Source of the DNA: Holothuria scabra
Taxonomy: Eukaryota > Echinodermata > Holothuroidea > Aspidochirotida > Holothuriidae
DNA length: 64,000 bases
NCBI GenBank assembly: GCA_037179385.1
Contig: CM074179.1
Coordinates: 36,357,905 to 36,421,904 of the forward strand
Reading direction: 5' to 3'
In this document: in pieces, positions 48,839 through 59,365 of the stretch
How the letters are laid out: each line of letters opens with the position of its first letter
Numbering within the stretch: position 1 is the stretch's first letter
Translations under genes and position numbers: made by a program
The notes under the pieces: model-generated
Told to the model about the DNA's origin: nothing
The model's database searches: none
What the model saw: the letters and a program-made list of their open reading frames with translations, nothing else

Positions 48839-50929
48839 CTCCTTGTAATCGCGATATCTTGAGATAGGAATGACTGACTCTATTCATATTTGGTATATAG
48901 ATGTGCCATGTTAGGAGAAAGGACCCTATCGTTTTTGGTAGAGATCAAAGGTCATTTGAGGTCACCAGAGATCAAAGACCGAAAACTTTGTAATCGCGAT
49001 ATCTTGAGATAAGAATTACCGACACTTTTCATATTTGGTATATAGATTTGCCATGTTAAAAGAAAGAACCGTATTGTTTTTGGTGGAGGTCAAAGGTCAT
49101 TTGAGGTCACCAGAGATCAAAGAGGATCCGAAACCATGTAATCAATGACCGAAAGCCTTGTAATCGGGATACCTTGAGATAGGAATTACAGACACTATTC
49201 ATATTTGATATATAGATTTGCCATGTTAAGAGAAAGGACCCTATCGTTTTTGGTGAGGTCAAAGGTGATTTGAGGTCACCAGAGATCAAAGACCGAAAAC
49301 CCTGTAATCGCGATATTTTGAGATAGGAATGACTGACACTTTTCATATTTAGTATATAGATTTGTCTTGTTGAGAGGAAGAACCCTGTCGTTTTTGGTGG
49401 AGGTCAAAGGTCATTTGAGGTCACCAGAAATCAGAGACCGAAAACTTTGTAATCGCGATATCTTCAGATAGGAATGACCAACACCTTTTCATAGTTGGTA
49501 TATAGATTTGCCATGTTAAGAGGAAGAACCCAACTGTTTTTGGTGAAGGTCAAAGGTCATTTGAGGTCACCAGAGATCAAAGACCGAAAACTTTGTAATC
49601 GCGATATCTTGAGATAAGAATTACCGACACTTTTCATATTTGGTATATAGATTTGCCATGTTAAAAGAAAGAACCGTATTGTTTTTGGTGGAGGTCAAAG
49701 GTCATTTGAGGTCACCAGAGATCAAAGAGGATCCGAAACCATGTAATCAATGACCGAAAGCCTTGTAATCGGGATACCTTGAGATAGGAATTACAGACAC
49801 TATTCATATTTGATATATAGATTTGCCATGTTAAGAGAAAGGACCCTATCGTTTTTGGTAGAGGTCAAAGGTCATTTGAGGTCACCAGAGATCAACGACC
49901 GAAAACTTTGTAATCGCGATATCTTGAGATAAGAATTACCGACACTTTTCATATTTGGTATATAGATTTGCCATGTTAAAAGAAAGAACCGTATTGTTTT
50001 TGGTGGAGGTCAAAGGTCATTTGAGGTCACCAGAGATCAAAGAGGATCCGAAACCATGTAATCAATGACCGAAAGCCTTGTAATCGGGATACCTTGAGAT
50101 AGGAATTACAGACACTATTCATATTTGATATATAGATTTGCCATGTTAAGAGAAAGGACCCTATCGTTTTTGGTGAGGTCAAAGGTGAGTTGAGGTCACC
50201 AGAGATCAAAGACCGAAAACCCTGTAATCGCGATATGTTGAGATAGGAATGACTGACACTTTTCATATTTAGTATATAGATTTGTCTTGTTGAGAGGAAG
50301 AACCCTGTCGTTTTTGGTGGAGGTCAAAGGTCATTTGAGGTCACCAGAAATCAGAGACCGAAAACTTTGTAATCGCGATATCTTCAGATAGGAATGACCA
50401 ACACCTTTTCATAGTTGGTATATAGATGTGCCATGTTAAGAGGAAGAACCCAACTGTTTTTGGTGAAGGTCGAAGGTCATTTGAGGTCACCAGAGGTCAA
50501 AGACCGAAAACCTTGTAATCGCGATATCTTGAGACAGGAATGACCGACACTTTTCATATTTGGCATATAGATTTGTCATGTTAAAAGGAAGAACCGCATT
50601 GTTTTTGGTGGAGGTCAAAGGTCATTTGAGGTCACCAGAGATCAAAGAGGATCCGAAACCATGTAATCAATGACCGAAAGCCTTGTAATCGGGATACCTT
50701 GAGATAGGAATTACAGACACTATTCATATTTGATATATAGATTTGCCATGTTAAGAGAAAGGACCCTATCGTTTTTGGTGAGGTCAAAGGTCATTTGAGG
50801 ACACCAGAGATCAACGACCGAAAACCTTGTAATCGCGATATCCTGAGATAGGAATAACTGACACTTTTTATATTGATTATATGGATTTGCCTTGTTGAGA
50901 GGAAGAACCCCATTGTTTTTGGTGGAGAT
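48839..50929 (+). repeat. 145-bp satellite array, left block, with higher-order structure
   Basis: About 14 monomers of 143-171 bp start at GTAATCGCGATATCTTGAG and continue with CATATTTGGTATATAGATTT, CCATGTTAAGAG, TTTTTGGTGGAGGTCAAAGG and TTTGAGGTCACCAGAGATCA. A 171-bp type carries an extra GAGGATCCGAAACCATGTAA. Monomer variants recur in set orders, giving a repeat of about 920 bp (for example about 49107-49346 and 50027-50266 are nearly identical). Open frames through it are not genes. Each unit carries three AGGTCA half-sites. Confidence 0.93.
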
Positions 50930-50932
50930 TAA

Positions 50933-52753
50933 AGCCCGGTACATACCGCCACGACTACCTACGACGCGACAAGACTTCACCTGTCGTAGACAATCTGCAT
51001 AAATCGTAGACATTCTGGCGCCTTCCTAAACCCACGAAAATACCATGTCACACCGCTCCGACGCTAATCGATGGAGCAACGCTGCACGTGGCGCGCCATC
51101 AATCAGGCTATTCCAAGTTTGAGATTTAGGCCCTACAATAAATTTGAAATGGTTCATTTTTTGGCCTCTGGGTCGCAATTAAGAAATTATTGGCCTGTAC
51201 AGGCTCTTAAGAAGGCCTTTTACACTGTCCAAAGTTTGCGTATCGTGTCCTTTAAAAGATTGAACTCGGTATATGAATCAGTAAGTTAGATGGGCTTTAA
51301 CGGCTCAGTTTCTAACCGAATTGTCAAAGTCGGGCTGGCCACGGCCTTTTTTCCAGTTGTGGCTCACTGGCTTGCTTCTCTTAAGGGCTGTGATTTCCCT
51401 GGGACGTAGGCTGGAGGAGGGGGTGCGTGCGGACGCACCTCCCCGCACCAGCTGGAGTTCGGCTCAAAAGAATTTTTCAAAAAACATAAGGCGAAAAAAG
51501 AAGCTCAAGAAGACTACGGTGCTACTCCCTGACCAGGGAGGTGTTAGGACCTGTAACACCTCCCTGCTCTGACCGCCGTCTCCACCCAGCACGCTTGTGC
51601 CTACATGCAAGAGGATGAATACCAGTCGGCTATTGCAGATTTATCTGCCAGCCTTCGTAGGCGAACGAATGTCTTACAAAGGTATTAACACTTGTTATTT
51701 TGAAAATAAATATAGAACGAAAAATATTCCCCTTAAAAAGGAAGTAATTTCTAATTGGCTCGGTATTCTAGGCCTACGTAAATGCTTGAACATGAACGCA
51801 CAATGACTGGTTTGAAGTTAACGGACTTGTTCCGTCTTTTTCTGTGCAAAGTATCTTCAAGTGACGCACTTTTATAAGTGCGTTCGTTTTCCGAGCACGC
51901 AGAAGCTTGCATCAACTAAAATCCTGATAATACACTGAGAAATGTCTTCTTCGCGTATGTAATGCGTTGTAAAAGCGTACGCACACTGACCTCTTTGAAC
52001 GATGGATTTTTTTTTTTTTTTTTTGCTAATGCGGCTTTAGTTTTTACACGAATCGCCGGTTAGACTGGTCAACGCTAGGTCTCATTTACACTTCCACCCC
52101 GATATTTACGTCTCTATGAGGAATCAATTTCAGCAACAGTGTAAGTAAACGTGTGGAATATATGCTTATAATATCTTTGGGGTTTACCCCGTCTTCGAAC
52201 CTCCAGTTCGTAGGTCTATCACATGGCGTTAGTCTACTCTGACTGATTTAGCGCAAAATTCATCGCCCCACTATTCAAAAGAAGGGTTCGTATGTCTTTC
52301 GCCTCCAACACGCTTACGTTTTGTACACTTGTTAAAATGAAGAAAAAAGGTGGTCCCTACACGAATAGCTCCTTATTCTCGAGTCATTTCGTTCATTATC
52401 CTGCTGTACAGCACAACCATTGTGGGCAATTCATCAACGCAAAATCACAGTTCGCTTAGCAGGCATACATTGCAAACATGCAGTTGGCTTCGCGCTGAAC
52501 AGACCATGGGTGAATGCTGCGCTCTGATTGGACAAACCGCATGAGGCCTGTTTGTCGCGTCGAAGACGAGTTCACACCAATACAACGAGTATCGCATAGA
52601 CCCGACTACGATTGAACATGTTTAATCTTGCCGATGGCATACGACCCGACGGAATCGTAGTCGTGGGAGTGTTCACACCGCCCATACCCCAGCCGACGCG
52701 TTGGGTGGTCGCCGTCGTGTCTTGGGTCGTCGTGGCGGTGTGAACCGGGCTTA
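50933..52753. mobile_element. 1.8-kb PIF/Harbinger-like element inside the satellite
   Basis: The left end AGCCCGGTACATACCGCC and the right end (reverse) AGCCCGGTTCACACCGCC are inverted repeats that continue as ACGAC(T/G)ACC. TAA flanks both sides (50930-50932 and 52754-52756). One extra T on the left also permits a TTAA reading. Removing the element rejoins the satellite monomer in register. GTTCACACCGCC recurs subterminally near 52670. The interior (including open frames at 51071-51289 and 51321-51572) lacks transposase motifs. A 3-bp TAA duplication and such ends fit PIF/Harbinger; piggyBac is the alternative. Confidence 0.75.
51280..51390 (+). repeat. Dispersed repeat inside the Harbinger-like element
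   Basis: GGCTCAGTTTCTAACCGAATTG matches, in reverse, CAATTGGTTAGAAACTGGGC near 57580. TTTTCCAGTTGTGGCTCACTGGC matches, in reverse, GTGAGCCACAACTGGAAAA near 59672. The element therefore carries, or has been hit by, a third repeat family. Confidence 0.5.
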
Positions 52754-52756
52754 AAG

Positions 52757-53610
52757 GTCATTTGAGGTCACCAGACATCCAATACCGAAAACCTTGTAAT
52801 CGAAATATCTTCAGATAGGAATGACCGACACTATTCATATTTGGTATATAGATTTTCCATGTTGAGAGAAAGGACCCTGTTTTTTTTTTTTTTTTTTTGG
52901 TGGAGGTCAAAGGTCATTTGAGGTCAGCAGAGATCAAAGAGGGTCCGAAACTTTGTAATCAAAGACCGAAAAAACTTGTAATCGCGATATCTTGAGATAC
53001 AAATGACCGACACTATTCATATGTGGTATATAGATTTGTCATGTTAAGAGAAAGGACCCTATTGTTTTTGGTGGAGGTCAAAGCTCATTTGAGGTCACCA
53101 GAGATCAAAGACCGAAAACCTTGTAATCGCGATATCTTGAGATAGGAATGACTGACACTTTTCATATTAAGTATATAGATTTGCCTTGCTAAGAGGAAAA
53201 CCCCCATCGTTTTTGGTCCAGATCAAAGGTCATTTGAGGTCACCAGAGATCAGAGACCGAAAACCGTGTAATCGCGATATCTTGAGATAGGAATTACCGA
53301 CACTCTTCATATTTGGTATAGAGATTTGCCATGTTAAGAGGAAGAACCCTACTGTTTTTGGTGGAGGTCAAAGGTCATTTGAGGTCACCAGAGATCAAAG
53401 AGGGTCCGAAACCTTGTAATCAAAGACCGAAAACCTTGTAATCGCGATATCCTGAGATAGGAATGACTGACACTTTTCATATTTACTATATATAGATTTG
53501 CCTTGTTGAAAGGAAGAACCTTGTAGTTTTTGGTGGAGGTCAAAGGTCATTTGAGGTCACCAGAGGTCAATGATGTAAAACCTTGTAATAACGATATCTC
53601 GAGGTAGGAG
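52757..53610 (+). repeat. 145-bp satellite array, right block
   Basis: About six further monomers in the same orientation as the left block, more diverged and including GAGGGTCCGAAAC-type long variants. A T18 run lies near 52881. The array ends in a decaying monomer at about 53600. Confidence 0.9.
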
Positions 53611-54762
53611 CGTTTCTCTAGTCAACAGTACTTTGAGAAGTCCTCAAAAAGTTCAATAAAAAGTACTGGAAAGTCATGAAAAAATCATGTTGGCAAAGAG
53701 TTGGAATCCTGTAAGAAAAAAAATGTACCTACATGCTCCTCCTTATTTGAACTGAATAAGCTTTGGAAGCTATGTAACCCTACAGCTTTAGAAATATATA
53801 GATCCAAATAAGAAAATTTAAACCACAAATGCATGAAGAAAACGAGGATTTAGTAAATTTTGTAAATCCACAGAAACCCACTAACCAAAGCAATTCTTTT
53901 TTTCATCTACAAAACTTGATTCTACTTAAAATGCCCGTTTTCAGTGGTTTATGAGGACAACAAAGCACCCCTTTTTGGCAACCAATCACTAAGCCATTTG
54001 GCTTCCTGGTATTATATAGTGTTGTCACTGTGAAGAGAACTTGGTGCGATAGTATGTGATAACACTGGTCTAACACTGAGTATCACTTTTGGGCTAAAGA
54101 AGTGAGGCAAAGATAGGTTAGTTTTTTTTTGGTTAAATATTAACGAAAGTGGGGGGTTTTAGTTCAATGAAAATTGGTAGAGTTTTGTTTCTGATTCGGT
54201 ACGGTGTGGGGTGTATGTTTATCGTAATGTTTAGGCCAAACCTAACGTTAGACTTAGTTATATTGTGCCATGTTTCGGTAGGTGTGGTAGTAGGAACAGT
54301 TTTAGTATTGTTATATAGGCCAGTACTAGAAGTATTTAATAGAAACATGTCATAAGTAGGCCTAGTAAGTAATAAGAAGAAGTAGTAGTAATGAGTTCTT
54401 GGAGAATATTTTCCAGAATTAACCAAATAAAATATTGTTTTGTTTTCATGTGGAGACAGGCGTAGGCCTAGGCTAGGTATTTAATGTTATAGGCTAGCCT
54501 AGGCCTAACGTTAGGCTAATATTAATAAAGAAATGGGTTATCATTTAACCTTGCCTAACTTAGGCCTGGGTATAAGCTTACAAATGTTTGTAGGCTGTAG
54601 CCTGTAACTTTGTAAGTTAATGTATCAGCTGAAACATCTTAAAGAGTTTTATGTTGTGGATACATAGGTAATTTGTAAGAAATCATTGCCGTATTAACAC
54701 ACACCCAGATACATCTGATACACCACGCGTGGATCGACTTTCGATGTTTCTAGATTTCATAC
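53611..54762. other. No gene seen
   Basis: Anonymous DNA. About 54460-54610 is rich in TAGGCCTA and CTAACGTTAG motifs, a simple-sequence style known from echinoderm and other marine invertebrate genomes. Confidence 0.5.
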
Positions 54763-55155
54763 TAGGGCTGTGAACATTTAGCAAATGAACTAAACGTTTA
54801 ACCTCAAAAATTTGCGATCGTTTAGAGATTAATCGCAATTAGCTTATCAGAAAGAAAAAAAAAATAATTTCAGTACAGTATTTAGTGAGTGATACTGATT
54901 GTAATGCAGAAATAATAATATGTAGTTGATATGTTACATGGTAAAATCAAATTATTCCGAAACTTTGAAGCCTACAGTACAAGGTTCAAATATGCCCAGA
55001 ATGTTCCATTTAACAAAAAGGAGGGATCATCAGAGTATACAAATAGATACAAAACTGCCAAAAACAGTTTTTGCGATTTATTGATTGCTTTTAGCTTTCT
55101 ACTAAACATTTATTCCACATGCGATTGTGATTAATAGCTACACGTTCACACTTGT
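54763..55155. mobile_element. hAT-like remnant
   Basis: The left end TAGGGCTGTGAACA resembles hAT termini of the TAGGGCTGT type. The right side GTGATTAATAGC...GTTCACACTTG looks like its decayed inverse. The subterminal AGATTAATCGCAATTAGC faces ATGCGATTGTGATTAATAGC. No target duplication was confirmed. Confidence 0.4.
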
Positions 55156-55245
55156 CAAGTTATCACTAAAATAAGCATGACATAATTTCATGATTTAAAT
55201 AGTTCTACAGTAGTTTTTAGTAATGCAGTAACAGTATGTCTCAGT

Positions 55246-55335
55246 TCTACAAACATTTGCGACCTGAGCTTATATACCTCGGCTAGGCTATAGCCTAGCC
55301 GAGGTATATAAGCTCAGGTCGCAAACGTTTGTAGA
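55246..55335. repeat. 90-bp near-perfect palindrome without spacer
   Basis: The arms 55246-55290 and 55291-55335 are reverse complements at 44 of 45 positions. The single mismatch is at 55255 (A facing C instead of T). The centre is GGCTAGGCTA|TAGCCTAGCC. No element ends or target duplication were recognised. Confidence 0.95.
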
Positions 55336-55547
55336 CTAAGCTAGTAGTAACTCAGTGGCCGTGATCCAACTTAAACCAAAGGCCTACCAGTGGGGTAAAT
55401 TTTTAAGTGGTTTAAAATTCAGAGCTATTGGTTCAAATTGGTTTCCTTTCCTGGAAGTGTGATACCTGCACATGCTTGTATGTACAGTATCCGTATCCCT
55501 AACCGTAGCCTAGTATTTTATCAGCCGTTTACCGTACTATGGGTATG

Positions 55548-56985
55548 CAGGCCCGTAGCAGGCTTGGGGCGATTACATCTCAATGTAATCGATAACGATT
55601 GCGATTATGATTACGATTACAGCTAAAATTGAAAGTAATTGATTACGATTGCCAGTACATTGCAATGTAATCATGATTGCAATCGTGACTACATTTTGTT
55701 TCCACATGTTACTGCTTGCTGAGTATGTTCGTTGCATGTTGAAGTGCTCGAACACAGTACCCTTTGACTTTGTAACCATCTAAGCCTCTTCTAAGAAGGT
55801 TGCAATGACAGCTAATCACTCCAACAAAGAGTACAGCTAAACATAAGCTGCCTTTACAAATACAACCAATGTGTACTCAGACACATAACACCTGTAAAAC
55901 TTGTAACCCCACTTACAAAGTTATCATTGCAGTGACTTGAACATTTTCCTTTCAACAATGTCTTGTATCATCTCTTAAAGAACATTAACCTTCTCAGTCA
56001 GGCCTTACATTTGAGACTGACACTTCAGGAAACCGGGAAATGAGAACAATAGACAAAAGGTATCAATAGTACGCTTTCAATAGCTGTTAATACTGTAGGA
56101 GTCTCCTGGTCCATTGCCCATTGAAGTTTTATCAATGGAGCTCTTAATTAAACTTAATTACTTTAAGATGTAGCATTTTGTCAGGTTGATAGTTACTGCT
56201 TCATGGAGAGTTTAATATCAAATCAACCAGTTATGTAACAAGGATATGTTCAGGTTGAGTGGGGGAGCTGAATAGACAAATTGTGCAACTGAAAACAAAT
56301 CCCTGCAGAGTACCAAAACCAAACAAAGTCATCCCAAAGTAGAGATTATTGAACCAATGCACTTCTCACTCCTTTTAAGCTGTAACATCCAAGAAAGAGG
56401 GACAGTTACATTTTGTCATTCCAACAGAAAAACCAAGCACTGAAAAAATGTTTAGTAACGTTACTTCTTTGTTCAATTCAACTTCACTGTAATCAGAAAT
56501 GAAACCATGATTGCGATTACTTTGCCATTGTAATCAATTACGATTGCAATTACTTTGCGACTTTCACAAAAGTAATCGATTGTGATTACAACTACTTCAA
56601 AATGTGCAATCGATTGCATTCGATTACGATTACTGATTTCGATTACCCCAAGCCTGGCCCGTAGCCAGCCCATGTGGAGGGGTGGGTCTTTTTTCCAAGA
56701 TGTGGACCTTTTTCCAAACACGGAGGCGGCTGGCAAGTGCTGTAAGCATGCAGCTGCTAGAGGTCTGGGGCATGCTTCCCCGGAAAAGTTTAAAATCTGC
56801 AGATCTCCTGCAATCTGGAGCATTTTAGGGTGCTTTTGAACACAACAGAAGTCCTTTTCCCCAGGAATTCCACACAGTACACCACCTTTGAAGGAGTGAA
56901 CAGAAAACACAGGGCTGGAAAAATGGACCTCTCTCAAGTTGGGGTGGATCGTCCGAACGCTCCGACCCACCCTGGCTACGGGCCC
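55548..56985. mobile_element. Outer TIR element, split by a nested insertion
   Basis: The left terminus CAGGCCCGTAG is cut after 11 bases by another element. The sequence resumes at 56657 as GCCCGTAGCCAGCCC. The right terminus is GGCTACGGGCCC, and removing the insert gives inverted ends (C)(A)GGCCCGTAGCCAG. GGTATG lies on both sides (55542-55547 and 56986-56991), a possible partial target duplication. Without the insert the element is about 330 bp. It resembles the hAT-like GTAGCC family. Confidence 0.7.
55559..56656. mobile_element. Inner hAT-type element with perfect 8-bp TSD
   Basis: The ends CAGGCTTGGGG and CCCCAAGCCTG are exact inverted repeats. GCCCGTAG lies on both sides (55551-55558 and 56657-56664). 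Both subterminal regions of about 120-150 bp are packed with (A)ATCGATTAC / GATTACGATTAC motifs in both orientations, the usual layout of hAT transposase binding sites. The central part has no transposase frame. Confidence 0.88.
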
Positions 56986-56991
56986 GGTATG

Positions 56992-58371
56992 TGACCCTTA
57001 CCTTATATATTGTTATGTGTTCGTAACCCTAACCCTATACCTGGTCATATTTTTAGAAGAAAAACATGATTCGCATCTATCCTGAGTCGAACATGGGGGT
57101 ATTAAGCTCTTGAAACATTGAAGACAGTTTGAAGTTGGCCAGGACTTAAGTTGCTTTGACAGAAGGGACACCAGTTTTAGAATTCCAGATGGCTTTGTGT
57201 CAAGGAGAAAGCTACGTAAAACTCAGCCAGTACCAAAGGCTATTCTTTGAAGAGACAAGTCTTCGACTCTTCGTAACATCAGGAGCCTACTTTAACAACC
57301 TTCAAGGAATGCAACCGGTTGGATAAAGAAACAGACTAGGCTACCGGTGTTTGCTTTTAGGCTAAACTGCTATACAGAGAGCGTTGTTTGAATCTGCTCT
57401 GTGTGTAGCAGTGACATTGTTAGCCCAAGTCAACAAACATCACTACAACTATCCTGTCATTCAGTGACCATGGTTTCAGCTCAGTCTTCTTAGGCGACAT
57501 ATTTCCACATAACTAGTGAATTTGTAGCATCAACATAGCTATCATGGAAGACTGTGACCGGTTCGACTAAACCAATTGGTTAGAAACTGGGCTGTAAAAC
57601 CCCATCTAACGAGCATCATCATAGCAGACAGGCAGCAAAAGCAGGCCTGTGTTTTTTTTTTTTTTTTTTTGAAGTTGCATAGTTTTTTTTTCTAATTTTG
57701 AAAGCTCTGGACCCTCTTATTCATTTGGATTAAAATTGATAGTTGCTATGGCATCTAATTGATATATCAATTACCAGTATAATTTGTGAATACACTTTTG
57801 CCTTTTGGGGACTCCAATTAAATCATTTTTTTTAGGCGCTATGTGGGTCCTAGAAATGCGGTGCCAGCTGACAACTGTGAGCTTCAATAACATTGGCCCA
57901 TGCGTACACAATGGGTTATGCAATCCAGTAATATAGATCAGTGTGTTAGCCTTTTCATTCAGATATTGCATTGTGCTTTTTTGCAAAAGATAGCATCAAT
58001 TTATTTTGTTCGAAAATAAGTTACAGTTACTTTTGTAAATATAAAAATATAAGATAGTAGCAAAATATACCAGTTCAAAAAAAAGAGAATGCTTGAACCT
58101 TTTTTCTTATCAATTGTTTATGAGCTTGTTATTTATGACAATTGGTTACGAGTATTTTGCCAATAATCGTGTATAGCTGCACAGAGCATAAATTGTTCCT
58201 TGTTTTGTGATAGCAAGCACCGAGAAGTGACCATTGATGGACTACTATTGATCCATTCAGATCACATAGTTACAGCCCTGGGAAGCTTTGTGTCTTTAGC
58301 GTGTAGACTAGTGTATATGGATAATATCTAGAACGCCTGTTCCAGATATAGCGTACTAAGTAGCGTACATG
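56992..58371. other. No gene seen
   Basis: Anonymous DNA with a T18 run at about 57653-57670 and, at about 57577-57618, the reversed partner of the repeat at 51280. Confidence 0.45.
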
Positions 58372-58645
58372 CGGTGCCTGCCTCGCAGGCAGTCACAGCT
58401 TTTGAGTTTAACAGGAAAGTCTGAAATATGGCTTTGTCTGCTATCTCCTCCAAGACAGGCGGTTTCATGGGTATGGTTTAATGCAGGTTGTAGGGAATGT
58501 TGTTTTGTATCAAATAATAATTTTTGAAGATCGTTTAGCTTTATTATGGGTGGTAAAATGGTTATTTTTCAGTAATAAGTCGCTTGGGCCTTGTATATTT
58601 TTAGAGCAAAGGCCACAGAGTTGTATTATCAAGAACTGGCGAGGT
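58372..58645 (+). repeat. Dispersed repeat, copy 2 (partner at 48236-48510)
   Basis: Same orientation and block order as copy 1, with many substitutions. Confidence 0.65.
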
Positions 58646-58871
58646 AGCAAATTACTCCAATATTTAAGAACCGGGATCGAAGTGTGCCTTGCAATTAAAT
58701 CCCTGCCAGTTTAACCAGTATTGTGTTCAAAGTAATGGAATCTTTAATTTAGGATAGTTTACTTACTTAATCTGTCACAGCAGGGGTTTCTGCCAAGCAG
58801 ATCTTGTGTTACTAACTTTCTCAGCTTTTCTTCAAGACGTCTCTTCATCTCTTGATCCCGTATATGGCGTT

Positions 58872-59040
58872 GACAGGGACCGCGGAGACGGGGGGGGGGG
58901 GGGGGGGCTAAGGGGGCTTTAGCCCCCGCACTTTTTTTTTTGTTGCGGGCATCTTTGACCGCCTTAAACTGCATTTATTTTATTGGACATATTGGGCCGC
59001 TTCGATGATTAGCCCCTGCCCTTCAAAATTGACTCCGCAG
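58872..59040. mobile_element. Short GC-rich TIR remnant
   Basis: GGGACCGCGGAGACGG plus a G19 run on the left faces TTGACTCCGCAGCCTCTGG on the right. Inside are GGGGGCTTTAGCCCCC (a small hairpin) and TTAGCCCCTGCCC. It is probably a decayed MITE. No target duplication was seen. Confidence 0.45.
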
Positions 59041-59044
59041 CCTC

Positions 59045-59365
59045 TGGTTGATGTCATATACCTTGAATTTTCAAAGGCCTTTGATAAAGTTGCATTAGGT
59101 ACACTGATGGTTAAACTGCGTCGTTAGGGGTTCAGGGCAATTGTGCTGATTGGATAAATTCCTGGCTTCATGGTAGATCTCAAAGAGTTGCTGTCAATGG
59201 TAACTTAATTCTCTCCTTAACTTTCATCAATGATATCGATAGTTCTCTTACATGTTGTATCTTATAAGTAAGTTTGCAGATGATAATAAGCTTTATAGGA
59301 AGATAAGCATTTTGGAAGATGCCTTACTGCTGCAGAAAGATGTGGATAGTTTATTTTTTTGGTCT
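59045..59365 (+). pseudogene. LINE reverse transcriptase relic
   Basis: Frame pieces give VDVIYLEFSKAFDKV (RT motif with F-SKAFD), then WLHGRSQRVAVNG, FINDIDSS, and KFADDNKLYRKIS, which holds the A-DD catalytic box with N for the usual T, then LLQKDVDSLF. These are consecutive motifs of CR1/Jockey-type RT. The segment that should hold SGVPQGSVLGP is missing between VNG and FINDID, and stops and frame shifts occur. It is a deleted, dead copy with no 3' end like that at 1.4 kb nearby. Confidence 0.85.

Noticed and set aside
49107..50266. Two nearly identical 79-codon minus-strand frames
   Set aside because: They are the same satellite units 920 bp apart.
48839..53610. CRISPR array
   Set aside because: Repeats are contiguous diverged satellite monomers without unique spacers, in a eukaryotic setting.
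55548..56991. Full 8-bp TSD for the outer element
   Set aside because: Only GGTATG (6 bp) matches at the chosen borders, so the duplication is stated as partial.
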